A stretch of 64,000 bases of DNA. It comes from Flavobacterium sp. SUN052. GTDB taxonomy: Bacteria > Bacteroidota > Bacteroidia > Flavobacteriales > Flavobacteriaceae. Location: positions 186,001-250,000 of the forward strand of contig NZ_JAPQNS010000004.1 in the NCBI RefSeq assembly GCF_028867935.1, given 5' to 3'. This document shows positions 26,705 to 36,229 of the stretch, one piece after another. Below the pieces are notes generated by a model, which saw nothing but the letters and a program-made list of their open reading frames with translations, had not been told where the DNA came from and made no database searches. How positions within the stretch are numbered: the stretch's first letter is position 1; each line of letters starts with the position of its first letter. The position numbers were made by a program, and so were the translations under genes.

Positions 26705-27892
26705 ATGAAAGCTTATAATCCCGAACATATTCGAAACCGCGCTGTACGCCAGCAAGCTGATCGCTGGCAACGCGAAGGGCTGCTTCATGCTGATCAGCTT
26801 ACGGGCATTCGACAGGCGTATCCGGTACCCTTCCGCGACAGCAATGTGTTTGCTGAGATTGGTTCTTTTCTGTTTACGTGCATTGCGGTAGGTGGGGCTT
26901 ATGCGCTTGTGGTGCTGCTTATGACGGATATAGTAAATAACAGTATCAGTTTTGGCGCCTTTAATGCCCTGGTTAGCCTAGGGCTTATGGCGCTGGTGTA
27001 TAACCTGATCCGCCGGTATAACTTTTACCGAAATGGTCCTGACAATGCGCTCACTGTATTGGCAGCATCGTTTCTGCTGACGGCTATTAATGTTGTGCTT
27101 GCCAATGATACCGCCCTCTGGTTTCGGTGCCTGCTGGCTGTGCCGGTGCTGCTGATTTTTGCCGCTTACTACGGTGATGTCATTGTAACGTTTATGGCGT
27201 TGCTGGCCTTTTACGTGGGCATATTCACCGGTTTGCTTGAGTTTTCCTGGGGTAAGGCTGCCTTGCCGTTTGTGTTGATGGCTGTGTCGTGGGGGCTTTG
27301 GTTCTTGTTGAAGCAAGTCAGGACTCGGGTGCCCGATCCAATTTATTATACCGATGTGTTTAGCATGGCCGAGTGGTTCGCGCTGATTGTGTTGGCCGCA
27401 GGAGGAAATTATTTCGTGGTAAGGGAATTGAACGGTGTGCTGGCTGAAATTCCACTGGGTCAGCCTCGCCCCGAAACAGCTCCACAGATTAATCTGCCCT
27501 GGCTATTCTGGATATTGACGTTTCTTATTCCGGGAGTATACACTTACTTAGGCTTCGTTCGTAAAGACCGAATGTTTGTCATTCTGGGGATTTTAGGGTT
27601 GGCAGCTGCGTCCACTACAGTACGCTATTATTATGCTGTACTGCCGCTTTCGGTGCATCTGACATTGGTAGGAACCGCACTTGTTGGTTGTGCCGTGCTG
27701 GCTATTCGCTCGCTACGACAACCCCGTTACGGATTCACTGATGTACCAGATGAAGAATCGCCCCGTCAGTTTTTTTTGAATGCAGAGATGTTAAGCGTGA
27801 TTTCGGCAACGGGTGCTACCATGAATCGGCAACCCGATATGAAATTTGGCGGGGGAGATTTCGGCGGGGGAGGAGCTGGTAAAGGCTATTAA
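26705..27892 (+). CDS. multi-pass membrane protein with Gly-rich tail
   Basis: The protein is 395 residues from the ATG at 26705; the upstream extension to 26654 would translate the palindrome. The N-terminus is charged (NRAVRQQADRWQREGLLHADQLTGIRQAY), resembling the DUF2157-type leader of the preceding gene, and is followed by about ten transmembrane segments. The tail ends GGGDFGGGGAGKGY, a Gly-rich end also seen in TPM-domain proteins, although no TPM domain is visible. The function is unknown. It is the second gene of a pair with 25679-26638. Confidence 0.68.
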   Translation: MKAYNPEHIRNRAVRQQADRWQREGLLHADQLTGIRQAYPVPFRDSNVFAEIGSFLFTCIAVGGAYALVVLLMTDIVNNSISFGAFNALVSLGLMALVYNLIRRYNFYRNGPDNALTVLAASFLLTAINVVLANDTALWFRCLLAVPVLLIFAAYYGDVIVTFMALLAFYVGIFTGLLEFSWGKAALPFVLMAVSWGLWFLLKQVRTRVPDPIYYTDVFSMAEWFALIVLAAGGNYFVVRELNGVLAEIPLGQPRPETAPQINLPWLFWILTFLIPGVYTYLGFVRKDRMFVILGILGLAAASTTVRYYYAVLPLSVHLTLVGTALVGCAVLAIRSLRQPRYGFTDVPDEESPRQFFLNAEMLSVISATGATMNRQPDMKFGGGDFGGGGAGKGY

Positions 27893-27929
27893 AAAAGATA
27901 AGGCCACCTGATCGTGCAGATGGCCTTAT
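27891..27929 (-). terminator. intrinsic terminator for the minus-strand gene at 28027
   Basis: A 9-bp stem (27898-27906 with 27921-27929) with an inner CTG/CAG pairing is followed, read on the minus strand, by six T residues. It lies between convergent genes and overlaps the stop of the plus-strand gene. Confidence 0.75.
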
Positions 27930-28026
27930 GCTGACTATTCCTAAACCCTTAACCTTTTCTACATGAAAAACTAACTTTTACCCTTTTCTGTTCCAGAAAC
28001 CTGACAAAATTAGTAGATAATTCAAT

Positions 28027-28470
28027 CTACTCAGTGTCAGTGACTTTGCTGGCTTCGGTCTCAACATTCCAGAGCAGATTGATCATCCGCGCTGTTTGGT
28101 CGGCCTGGTTAGCCCAGCGGCTGGCATCGGCATTATTGGTACCTTTTGCGAGCTCCTTAGTCAATTGGGCGTTAGCATCGTTGAACTTCATCCGGCTGTC
28201 AGCGTCGAGTGACAAAATGGCCACCGGATTTTGATTATACAACGAGACTACGCTCATAAAGTTTTGCCAGTCAGCTTTTTTCGTGAATTTGTTCGCCTTA
28301 TGCTCGACAAAATGAGCAAACTGCTTTTCTGAACCTTTCACAAGCATCGTGCCTGCCGGCTTGTTGGCAGCCGGGCTATCATCAGTATTAATGGTGGTAG
28401 CCGCGTTTGCCTTGATTGTCGATAACCCTAATCCAAGAATCACCAACGCAAAGATAACACGCGATTTCAT
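28027..28470 (-). CDS. small exported protein of unknown function
   Basis: The protein has 147 residues and a clean signal peptide (MKSRVIFALVILGLGLSTIKANA). The mature part is helical, charged and free of Cys, with no motif I recognise (FAHFVEHKANKFTKKADW...). The 240-bp leader region is AT-rich with a palindrome at 28561-28589 and a repeated decamer, so regulation at the promoter is possible. Confidence 0.6.
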   Translation of the reverse strand: MKSRVIFALVILGLGLSTIKANAATTINTDDSPAANKPAGTMLVKGSEKQFAHFVEHKANKFTKKADWQNFMSVVSLYNQNPVAILSLDADSRMKFNDANAQLTKELAKGTNNADASRWANQADQTARMINLLWNVETEASKVTDTE

Positions 28471-28540
28471 AGTTTTGTTTTATTTTGTATTCAAATTAAG
28501 AACGCACAAATCTCGCCTTAAGTTTGAGTTCTACAAAACA

Positions 28541-28646
28541 TATATGGGTCCTTTGCCAAATTTTATACCGTATAAAATGCGGTATAAAAACAAATATGCC
28601 CATTTTGGTATTAATAAATCATTAATTACGGAATATTATATGGGTC
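28541..28646. promoter_or_regulatory. AT-rich upstream region with operator-like palindrome
   Basis: TTTTATACCG (28561-28570) and CGGTATAAAA (28580-28589) form a perfect 10-bp inverted repeat with a 9-nt spacer. The decamer TATATGGGTC occurs at 28541-28550 and again at 28637-28646. The region lies between pth and the exported-protein gene, upstream of the latter. The inverted repeat lacks a long T-run, so an operator is at least as likely as a terminator. Confidence 0.4.
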
Positions 28647-28710
28647 TTTTTGGACTTGTTGTCTGTAAAATATTGATTCCTGTTATTTGAAAGTTCTTTA
28701 AAAAATACTA

Positions 28711-29274
28711 TTACTGGTTGAAATTATTCATGGCATGTTGTATCCCCATAGTACAAAAACTCAGCACTACTTCACCAGCCCGGTCTAAAACAGCCGGAAG
28801 TTGGTCCATTTCTTCGTCTGGAAACTCCCCTAAAACAAAATCCACCTGCCGTCCACGCGAGAAATTACTACCAATTCCGAACCGGAGTCGGGCGTATTCC
28901 TGAGTACCCAATACTTCATCAATATTTCTAAGGCCATTGTGTCCACCCGCTGATCCTTTGGGCTTTAGCCGTAGCTTGTTGAAAGGTAAATCCTTATCAT
29001 CTGTCACCACCAGCAAGTTCTCGACCGGAATATTTTCCTGCTTCATATAATACGATACGGCTTTCCCGCTAAGGTTCATGTATGTGGTGGGTTTCACAAA
29101 AAACAACTGCTTGCCTTTGTGCGACCATTTGGCAGTGTAAGCCAGCCGAGTCATTGAAAAACCGAAACCATACTGGGCAGCCATTCGGTCCAGAACCATA
29201 AAACCAGCGTTGTGCCGGGTCAGCGCGTATTCAGGCCCGATGTTGCCAAGGCCCACGATTAAGAATTTTGACAT
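28711..29274 (-). CDS. pth: peptidyl-tRNA hydrolase
   Basis: The 187-residue enzyme is read from the ATG at 29274 (MSKFLIVGLGNIGPEY); a longer frame to 29292 is less likely because the -7 box TATCTTTG sits at 29279-29286. It recycles peptidyl-tRNA released from stalled ribosomes. Signature residues are Asn11, catalytic His21 (LTRHNAGF), the Asp in LLVVTDDKDLPF and the Asn in GGHNGLRNI. Length is normal for the family. Confidence 0.95.
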   Translation of the reverse strand: MSKFLIVGLGNIGPEYALTRHNAGFMVLDRMAAQYGFGFSMTRLAYTAKWSHKGKQLFFVKPTTYMNLSGKAVSYYMKQENIPVENLLVVTDDKDLPFNKLRLKPKGSAGGHNGLRNIDEVLGTQEYARLRFGIGSNFSRGRQVDFVLGEFPDEEMDQLPAVLDRAGEVVLSFCTMGIQHAMNNFNQ

Positions 29275-29278
29275 GAGG

Positions 29279-29286
29279 CAAAGATA
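29279..29286 (-). promoter_or_regulatory. candidate -7 box of pth
   Basis: Read on the minus strand the sequence is TATCTTTG, an exact TAnnTTTG match, five bases before the pth ATG. No good TTG is seen 17-21 nt upstream. It would give a nearly leaderless transcript. Confidence 0.35.
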
Positions 29287-29293
29287 ATACAAC

Positions 29294-30985
29294 TTATTTC
29301 CACGTCATTTTCACCAGCGATACACCCTGGCGGGGAAGTGCAAAATTCAGGGTGGCTTTGCCGCCTTTTACCTTGATCTGCTCGGGAGATTTAAGTTGTT
29401 GTAACTGGCCCGCTTTCTCCAATTCGGCAATTTGCGCTGTTGTTGGAGCTTTAGGTGACCCCATCTTTTTCCAGACTTCGTACGAATTACTATGTTCATT
29501 GTCGATTCGGTAGTGCTGTACCTCCATCTGTTTGTTGGGCAAGCCATCAACTTGTAACGAAATAGCTGCATCGGGAGCGGGCAGATTATCGTCGTGGTAA
29601 TTCCATACCATGACGGCGGCCGACTTAGCATCTTTGCTAGCTAGCGCGTTGATGTCAGCTTCGGCCCGTACGCTCTGATCCCGAATCCGGGCGTAGTCGT
29701 AGGCTAATCCGCTTTTCACGGTAACCCGCTGACCTGGCATCATCCCAAACATGCGGAATACGTTTAACACGGGTTTATCGACGCCATTGGTGGCCAGATC
29801 GCGAAAACCCCGGAACCAGGGCTGATCTTCAAATTCGAAGGCCCAGGTAACGGCTCCCAGCAGGTTGACCCCATGAGCAGCGGCTAAGTCGTATTTTCGG
29901 GCAAACGAAGCCGCTGTGTAGCTCGAATACATGGTACCATTGCGGTAGGCGTTCTGCGGATGGAAATCCTCCGAGCAGGCTGCACAGCCTTCCGGGTCCG
30001 ATTCGCCAATAACAATCGGCAGATTTTTCAGGCTTGGATACGAGGCCACAATTTCCATTCCCTTGTTAATATCGCGGAGTTGGGTGCCCATGTTCATCTG
30101 CACGGCTCCGTTCACCAGTTTGGGGGAGCCTTTAGCATGGAACGTAATGAAGTCGAGCGGAGCACCGGTTTGGCCCGTTACGGCGTTTTTGCCATTTACG
30201 ATGTGATCCATAAAAGCTGTGAAAAACTTGCGGGACCCATCGCTGTTTGGGCCAGTCACTTCGGGGCCACCCATGCGAGCGGTGGGTAAGGCGCGCTTCA
30301 CAGCATCGGCGGTATAGTCGTAGAGTTTGATATACTCGTCGACGGTGCCTTTCCAGTAGCCAATGTTTGGCTCGTTCCACAACTCCCAATACCAGCTTTC
30401 TACCTCTTTCTGGCCATACCGATCAACAGAATGGCGAACCCACTGATAAACTAGTTCGGCCCACTTTTGGTAGTCTTTGGGTGGGTACGCCCAGCCGGTG
30501 TAAATGTCACCGTATTTGTTTTCGGGCCCCCAATTGTGTTTGTAGGGCTGGGGGTGGGTCGACATAGCCTCGGGCATAAAGCCAATTTGAGCCATCGGTT
30601 TCATGCCCCGTTCGATGTAGGTATCAAAAATTCGATCGACAATGGTCCAGTCATACACCGGTTTTCCGTTGGCATCTTCAGTATACGCGTTGGTCGATCC
30701 CCACTTCAGGGCTGCCACGCCGTCGCCTGTTACCAGCATGCTGTGCGCTCGCACGTAGACTGGTACTTTGCTCAGTTTGGAAATTTCAGTGAGGAGCTTT
30801 TTGCCATCCTTCATATAGGTGTAGTTCGGTTCGTCGTAGCCAAACCACGCCCAGATGGGTTTCAGCGGCCCTTTTTCAGCCGCCAGATCTACCTGAATAG
30901 CGACGGGACTGGCTGGATTCTGAGCGCTACCGGGAATTGCTGTAGCCAGAAAAAGAACACAAAAACAGAGTAAGGAGGTTTTCAA
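29294..30985 (-). CDS. GH39-like glycoside hydrolase (beta-xylosidase family), secreted
   Basis: The protein has 563 residues and a signal peptide (1-21). The fold is a TIM barrel of clan A. The acid/base Glu205 is in WELWNEPNIGYW and the likely nucleophile Glu328 in PIVIGESDPEG, and the domain ends with a beta-sandwich (about 430-560). This pattern matches GH39, whose members cleave beta-xylosides or alpha-L-iduronides. Other clan A families share NEP motifs, so the substrate is uncertain. The stop is only 19 bp from the pth start. Confidence 0.78.
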   Translation of the reverse strand: MKTSLLCFCVLFLATAIPGSAQNPASPVAIQVDLAAEKGPLKPIWAWFGYDEPNYTYMKDGKKLLTEISKLSKVPVYVRAHSMLVTGDGVAALKWGSTNAYTEDANGKPVYDWTIVDRIFDTYIERGMKPMAQIGFMPEAMSTHPQPYKHNWGPENKYGDIYTGWAYPPKDYQKWAELVYQWVRHSVDRYGQKEVESWYWELWNEPNIGYWKGTVDEYIKLYDYTADAVKRALPTARMGGPEVTGPNSDGSRKFFTAFMDHIVNGKNAVTGQTGAPLDFITFHAKGSPKLVNGAVQMNMGTQLRDINKGMEIVASYPSLKNLPIVIGESDPEGCAACSEDFHPQNAYRNGTMYSSYTAASFARKYDLAAAHGVNLLGAVTWAFEFEDQPWFRGFRDLATNGVDKPVLNVFRMFGMMPGQRVTVKSGLAYDYARIRDQSVRAEADINALASKDAKSAAVMVWNYHDDNLPAPDAAISLQVDGLPNKQMEVQHYRIDNEHSNSYEVWKKMGSPKAPTTAQIAELEKAGQLQQLKSPEQIKVKGGKATLNFALPRQGVSLVKMTWK

Positions 30986-31157
30986 GTGGGAACTGGTTTA
31001 AGGTTAACGTGCTAGCGATACGACATAGTAGCTATGCACAAAGCCTGTTTTTTGTTCATCTTTACCCATTCGGCTGATAGAAGTCTGGCCAAACACCGAA
31101 TCTTTGGCTTTTGACTATTCGCTTCCGACCTTCGTTCGCTTATTCACTCTTTGCCCC

Positions 31158-31706
31158 ATGAAACGCCTTATCCTAAGTACCCCACTGCTCGAAATCGTTA
31201 TTAGTCGCCTGTGTCAGGAGCTGATCGAACGCCACCAGGATTTCACCGATACTGTATTGTTGGGCATGCAGCCACGGGGTATCTATTTTGCCGAGCGTGT
31301 AGCCCGCGAACTCAACCGTACCCTGGGGCGCACCGCCCCCAACGCTGGTATTCCATTAGGCTATCTGGATGCCACGTTCTACCGAGATGATTTCCGTCGG
31401 CGCGACTCGCCCTTACGGCCCAATACCACCCATGTGCCGTTTCTGATCGAAAACAAAAAGGTTATTTTGATTGACGATGTGCTGGCTACCGGGCGTATGG
31501 TTCGGGCTGCGCTCGATGCTATGTCGGCTTTTGGGCGGCCCCGCCGGGTAGAATTACTTGTGCTAATCGACCGTCGGTACAATCATGATTTGCCAATCCG
31601 TCCCGATTATACGGGCAAGCGCGTAAACACTCTTGAATCGCAGCGCGTTTTGGTAGAATGGACCGAACAAGGAGCCGAAACGGACCGGATTTGGTTAATA
31701 GATTAA
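31158..31706 (+). CDS. pyrR: PyrR-type phosphoribosyltransferase/regulator
   Basis: The protein is 182 residues from the ATG at 31158. The PRPP-binding loop KVILIDDVLATGRMVRAALD is at about 101-120, preceded by GMQPRGIYFAERV and followed by RRVELLVLIDRRYNHDLPIRPDY, diagnostic of PyrR. PyrR proteins have uracil phosphoribosyltransferase activity, and in Gram-positive bacteria they bind pyr mRNA; the regulatory role in Bacteroidetes is less certain. The stop codon overlaps the fdhD start (TAATG), so the two genes are translationally coupled. No pyr biosynthetic gene is nearby. Confidence 0.88.
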   Translation: MKRLILSTPLLEIVISRLCQELIERHQDFTDTVLLGMQPRGIYFAERVARELNRTLGRTAPNAGIPLGYLDATFYRDDFRRRDSPLRPNTTHVPFLIENKKVILIDDVLATGRMVRAALDAMSAFGRPRRVELLVLIDRRYNHDLPIRPDYTGKRVNTLESQRVLVEWTEQGAETDRIWLID

Positions 31707-32542
31707 TGCCAACTGTTGCTCCCATATCTGTTCACCGCATCAGCGGCTATAACCATACCGAGAAGCCCGATCTGCTGGCGGTTGAAGAGCCGCTGGAAAT
31801 TCGGCTGGGCTACGGATCAGTACATGAACGCGAGCAACGGACATTAGCCGTAACGATGCGTACGCCCGGCCACGATCACGAACTGGCGTTGGGCTATTTG
31901 CTGGCCGAGGGCATTATTCACGACCGGTCCGACGTGTTGTCGTGTCGCCATTGTGTACAAGATGCTCAAAAAGACGGCAACGTGATCCGGGTAGAACTAG
32001 CGCCAACCGTTAACCTGAACTGGGCTTTGCTCGATCGGTTTAGCTATGCTTCGGCCAGTTGTGGGCTGTGTGGTAAAACCTCCATCGATGCCGTTCGACA
32101 ACAGGGTGCTATGCCGATTGAGAAAGGCATTACTGTAACGTCTGAACTCATTCAGGGGCTTTCGGACCAGGTTCGGCACTATCAACCTGCTTTTAAACAC
32201 ACGGGTGGCATCCATGCATCGGCCTTATTTACGGCAAATGGTGCAATTCAGCGCGTTCGCGAAGACATTGGACGCCATAATGCGTTAGATAAAGTAGTAG
32301 GGGCGACGTTTTTAGAAGAAGGTATTCCATTGAATCAGTACGGACTTTTTTTAAGCGGACGAATTGGTTTTGAGTTAGTACAAAAAGCCTGGATGGCGGG
32401 TGTTTCACTGATTGTGGCTGTTGGTGCGCCGTCGAGTCTGGCAGTAGAGCTTGCCCGGGAAGCCAATATCACTCTTGTTGGCTTTGTGCGGGGTGAGCAG
32501 TTTAATATTTACACGAATCCTCAACGAATATCCTTCATCTGA
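31706..32542 (+). CDS. fdhD: formate dehydrogenase sulfur transferase FdhD
   Basis: The protein is 278 residues from the ATG at 31706, sharing one base with the pyrR stop. FdhD carries sulfur from the cysteine desulfurase to the molybdenum cofactor of FdhF-type enzymes. The conserved pair Cys119 and Cys122 sits in ASCGLCGKTS. RTPGHDHELALGYLLAEGII, REDIGRHNALDKV and LFLSGRIGFELVQKA are family hallmarks. It is followed after 11 bp by the FdhF-type enzyme it presumably activates. Confidence 0.95.
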   Translation: MPTVAPISVHRISGYNHTEKPDLLAVEEPLEIRLGYGSVHEREQRTLAVTMRTPGHDHELALGYLLAEGIIHDRSDVLSCRHCVQDAQKDGNVIRVELAPTVNLNWALLDRFSYASASCGLCGKTSIDAVRQQGAMPIEKGITVTSELIQGLSDQVRHYQPAFKHTGGIHASALFTANGAIQRVREDIGRHNALDKVVGATFLEEGIPLNQYGLFLSGRIGFELVQKAWMAGVSLIVAVGAPSSLAVELAREANITLVGFVRGEQFNIYTNPQRISFI

Positions 32543-32553
32543 CCCATTCTGCA

Positions 32554-34842
32554 ATGTCTGCGATTCCCGAAGAACTGACCGGTCAACTCGAAGTCCGCGA
32601 GCCGAAAACTGAAGCTGCCGGAATTACGGCGGTTGTGAAATCCGTTGAACACGTATTGGACGGCACCGACCCCGGACGGGGCTGGACGGCGCTTGCTAAA
32701 GTGAACCAAACCGACGGGTACGATTGCCCGTCGTGCGCCTGGCCCGACCCTGATCATGGGCGGTCTATCATTGCGGAATATTGCGAGAGCGGTGCAAAAG
32801 CCGTTGCCGATGAGGTGATGACCAAACACACCGCTTCGCCGGTATTGTTTCAGCGTTATTCGGTGGGTGAATTGCTCCAGAAAACCGATTTCTGGCTGGG
32901 GCAGCAGGGCCGACTAACCCAACCGTTGGTGGTGCGTCGGGCTGGTAAATCCGACGATGAATTACACTACGAGCCTATTAGCTGGGATGCCGCCTTCGAC
33001 CTGATCGCGGACGAACTGAAGGCCCTTGCTTCGCCCGATGAAGCCATATTTTATACCTCTGGTCGCACGGCCAATGAAACGGCTTTTCTGTATCAGCTAT
33101 TCGTTCGTATGTATGGCACCAACAACATGCCCGACTGCTCGAATATGTGCCACGAATCGACCAGTGTGGCCCTGGCAGAGGTGATTGGAGTGGGCAAAGC
33201 GTCGATTGTTTACGACGACTTTAAGAAGGCCGATGTCATTATCATCATGGGTCAAAACCCTGGTACCAATGCGCCCCGGATGCTAACGGTTTTAGAAGAG
33301 GCCAAACGCGAAGGGGCCATGATTGTTGCTGTGAACCCATTAGTTGAAGCGGGTTTACTGGCGTTCAAACACCCTCAAAAAGTTCGGGATGTGTTGTTTG
33401 GAGGCCAAAAACTGGCTGATCTGTACCTGCAAGTCCGAATCAATGCCGATTTAGCCCTGTTGAAAGCCGTTTGTAAACTGCTACTGGCTGAGGAAGAACA
33501 GAACCCCGGCAACGTGCTGGATCAGGACTTTATCAGGCAATATACCGCAGATTATGACGCTTTTGTCCAGTCACTAAGTCAGTTCGATCTGAGCGATTTG
33601 GTCGGCCAAACTGGGGTGTCACTGGAGCAGGTTCAGGCACTGGTGGATGCTATTAAATTTAAAAAGAAGATCATCATTTGCTGGGCGATGGGCTTGACGC
33701 AACACAAAAATGCGGTCGAGACTATCCGGGAAATCATCAACTTGTTGTTGCTGAAAGGCAGCATCGGTATCGAAGGTGGGGGAGCGGCTCCTATTCGTGG
33801 GCATAGTAATGTTCAGGGTGACCGTACAATGGGCATCTGGGAAAAACCCAAGCCGGAGTTTTTAGATACTCTCAAGCGCGTGTTTCATTTCGAACCGCCC
33901 CGCGAATCGGGATACGATGTGGTGGCAGCGGTTAAAGCCATGCATGACGGCAAAGCCAAGGTTTTCTTCGGGATGGGCGGCAACTTCGCCCTGGCTACCT
34001 CCGACACAAACTATTGCGCCGAAGCGCTTCGGAAATGCAAATTAACGGTTCACGTATCGACCAAGCTGAATCGGAGCCATCTGATTCACGGCGAAACGGC
34101 CCTGATTCTGCCTTGCCTTGGCCATTCCGACATCGACCGGCAGGCATCGGGCGAACAGTTTGTGACAATGGAAAACACAACCGGTGTCGTGCAGATGTCG
34201 AAAGGGGTAGTAGAGCCAATATCAAAACTGATGCTTAGCGAGCCAGCCATTGTAGCGGGCATTGCGAAACGTGTAGTGCCTAACTTCGATTGGGAAGCTC
34301 ACATTTCCAACTACGACCGAATCCGCGACCTGATTGCCCAGACAGTTCCCGGATTCACCGATTTTAACACCAAAGTTCGTAAAGAAGCCGGTTTTTACCT
34401 GCCCAATGGCCCCCGTGAACGGAAGTTTACGACCAGCGATAAGAAGGCACATTTCACGGTAAATACGCCCGTTCACCACGAGCTGGCACCAGACGAATTA
34501 TTGCTGATGACGATTCGGAGCCACGACCAGTTTAACACAACTGTTTATGGGAACGATGACCGTTACCGGGGCATCTATAACGAACGGCGGGTTATTTTCC
34601 TCCACCCAGATGATATTGCCAGCCGGGGCCTCAAAGAGCGGCAGGTGGTAGATATTCATAGCCACTATGATGGACAAACTCGCACGGCACACCAGTTTAT
34701 TGTAATACCGTACCAGATTCCACGCGGCAATGCAGCCGCCTATTTCCCCGAAACCAACGTGCTGGTTCCCATCGACAATATCGCCGATAGGAGCAATACA
34801 CCGACCTCAAAGTCAATTGTAGTTAAGCTGACACCACACTAA
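32554..34842 (+). CDS. FdhF/YdeP-type molybdopterin oxidoreductase
   Basis: The protein has 762 residues and belongs to the YdeP-like FdhF group. It starts with DGYDCPSCAWPDP (55-67), the family's two-Cys N-terminal motif. Cys199-His200 in DCSNMCHESTSVAL aligns with the SeCys-His or Cys-His pair that binds Mo in formate dehydrogenases. The bis-MGD signatures ADVIIIMGQNPGTNAPRML and GGGAAPIRGHSNVQGDRTMG are clear, and the C-terminal domain has RSHDQFNTTVYG. There is no Tat signal, so the enzyme is cytosolic. YdeP is linked to acid resistance in E. coli, but the reaction is not established; formate oxidation is an inference. Confidence 0.9.
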   Translation: MSAIPEELTGQLEVREPKTEAAGITAVVKSVEHVLDGTDPGRGWTALAKVNQTDGYDCPSCAWPDPDHGRSIIAEYCESGAKAVADEVMTKHTASPVLFQRYSVGELLQKTDFWLGQQGRLTQPLVVRRAGKSDDELHYEPISWDAAFDLIADELKALASPDEAIFYTSGRTANETAFLYQLFVRMYGTNNMPDCSNMCHESTSVALAEVIGVGKASIVYDDFKKADVIIIMGQNPGTNAPRMLTVLEEAKREGAMIVAVNPLVEAGLLAFKHPQKVRDVLFGGQKLADLYLQVRINADLALLKAVCKLLLAEEEQNPGNVLDQDFIRQYTADYDAFVQSLSQFDLSDLVGQTGVSLEQVQALVDAIKFKKKIIICWAMGLTQHKNAVETIREIINLLLLKGSIGIEGGGAAPIRGHSNVQGDRTMGIWEKPKPEFLDTLKRVFHFEPPRESGYDVVAAVKAMHDGKAKVFFGMGGNFALATSDTNYCAEALRKCKLTVHVSTKLNRSHLIHGETALILPCLGHSDIDRQASGEQFVTMENTTGVVQMSKGVVEPISKLMLSEPAIVAGIAKRVVPNFDWEAHISNYDRIRDLIAQTVPGFTDFNTKVRKEAGFYLPNGPRERKFTTSDKKAHFTVNTPVHHELAPDELLLMTIRSHDQFNTTVYGNDDRYRGIYNERRVIFLHPDDIASRGLKERQVVDIHSHYDGQTRTAHQFIVIPYQIPRGNAAAYFPETNVLVPIDNIADRSNTPTSKSIVVKLTPH

Positions 34843-34850
34843 CTGTACCA

Positions 34851-36206
34851 CTATTCGCCTGCCGACGCCTTAAATACACCCACTTCTGCAACCTGTACCG
34901 GGCCTTTTGCTTCGGTTATAGTCAGGCGGATTTTGGAGGATTTTACTGCCGGGAATCGGAGCAGCCGTTTATGGCCAACTGTGGTGAAGGTACTCAATTC
35001 CTTCCAGTCGGTTCCGGTCCAGTAGTCTACTTTCCCGTTCGCGATTTGCTGCCCGTTGGCAATGTTTTCCTGAATGGAGATCCTGTCAAACGTAGCGTCG
35101 GTGAGGTTAATGGTAAGTGGCTCGTTGACCGAAACGGGGGTGAAAGTGGCTAGCTTTTGGTCAGTTAGTTTGGGCGTTGGCGCAACGAGGTTTCTTTTAA
35201 AGGTCTCGTCCAGAATACGCCGGAATTCTTTCAGGTTGGTGACGTCAGCGTCCGAAAGCAGACCTTCACGATTAGGGGGCACATTGAGTAACAACAGACT
35301 GTTGCGGCCAACGGCCTGGTAATAGAGGTTCACCAGGTTTTTCGGAGAGCGAACTTTGCTGTCTTCCGAAGGGTGATAAAACCAACCCGGCCGGATGCTC
35401 ACATCAGTTTCGGCGGGAAGCCAGCGTTTACCATTAGCATCGCCCCGGTTCAAGTATTTGGCATCCGCTACGCCAGGAGCCATGCCCTCGGTATTGATTG
35501 TCGACCAGCAGGTTTCACCCGCGTTGCCCGACTCATTGCCTACCCAGCGCACATCAGGGCCAGCATCCGAAAACATCACGGCATTGGGTTGTAACTTCCT
35601 GACCAGAGCCCAATATCCGTCAAAATCGTAGGTCATATTTTTGGCGTTTTCCCCTTTCGCCCCGTCGAACCAAACCTCGGCAACAGGGCCGTAGTTGGTC
35701 AGTAATTCTTTCAGCTGAGTCTTGTAGAAATCGTTGTAGGCATCAGTTCCGTACAAGGTCTCGTGGCGATCCCAGGGCGAGAGATAGACGCCGAATTTCA
35801 ACCCGAATTCGCGGCAGGCATTGGCTACTTCACGCACCACATCGCCTTTACCATTTTTCCAGGGGCTATTTTTTACGGAATGCTCGGTGGTTTTGGTGGG
35901 CCATAAACAAAAGCCATCGTGGTGTTTGGCCGTAATGATGGCCATTTTGAAACCAGCTTCTTTCAAAGACCGAATCCACTGCCGGGCATCGAGTTTGGTC
36001 GGATTGAAAATTGCCGGGCTCTCGGTGCCATCGCCCCATTCTTTATCGGTGAACGTGTTGACGGTAAAGTGCAGAAAAGCGGTGGTTTCCAGAGGTTGCC
36101 AGGCGAGTTGGCGAGGGGTTGGCCGGGGCGTGGCCGGATTTTGGCCGTATGTAAGCGTGCTCAGTGCGAGCAGAAATAGAGCGGAATAAGGGAGTTTCTT
36201 GAACAT
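34851..36206 (-). CDS. GH29 alpha-L-fucosidase, secreted
   Basis: The protein has 451 residues and a signal peptide (1-21). The TIM barrel carries ITAKHHDGFCLWPT (92-104), typical of GH29, and the nucleophile Asp181 in EVWFDGAKG. After the barrel a beta-sandwich domain begins at about 360. The acid/base is not conserved across this family and cannot be placed with confidence. The enzyme removes fucose from glycans. A strong promoter lies at 36230-36261, and the gene is convergent with the FdhF-type gene, 8 bp apart. Confidence 0.92.
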   Translation of the reverse strand: MFKKLPYSALFLLALSTLTYGQNPATPRPTPRQLAWQPLETTAFLHFTVNTFTDKEWGDGTESPAIFNPTKLDARQWIRSLKEAGFKMAIITAKHHDGFCLWPTKTTEHSVKNSPWKNGKGDVVREVANACREFGLKFGVYLSPWDRHETLYGTDAYNDFYKTQLKELLTNYGPVAEVWFDGAKGENAKNMTYDFDGYWALVRKLQPNAVMFSDAGPDVRWVGNESGNAGETCWSTINTEGMAPGVADAKYLNRGDANGKRWLPAETDVSIRPGWFYHPSEDSKVRSPKNLVNLYYQAVGRNSLLLLNVPPNREGLLSDADVTNLKEFRRILDETFKRNLVAPTPKLTDQKLATFTPVSVNEPLTINLTDATFDRISIQENIANGQQIANGKVDYWTGTDWKELSTFTTVGHKRLLRFPAVKSSKIRLTITEAKGPVQVAEVGVFKASAGE

Positions 36207-36229
36207 AATTCAGTAAGCATTGCTGCCAA

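Noticed and set aside
32554..34842. A firm call as formate dehydrogenase.
   Set aside because: The protein belongs to the YdeP-like branch, whose reaction is not established; FdhD linkage and the Cys-His pair support a molybdoenzyme but not the substrate.
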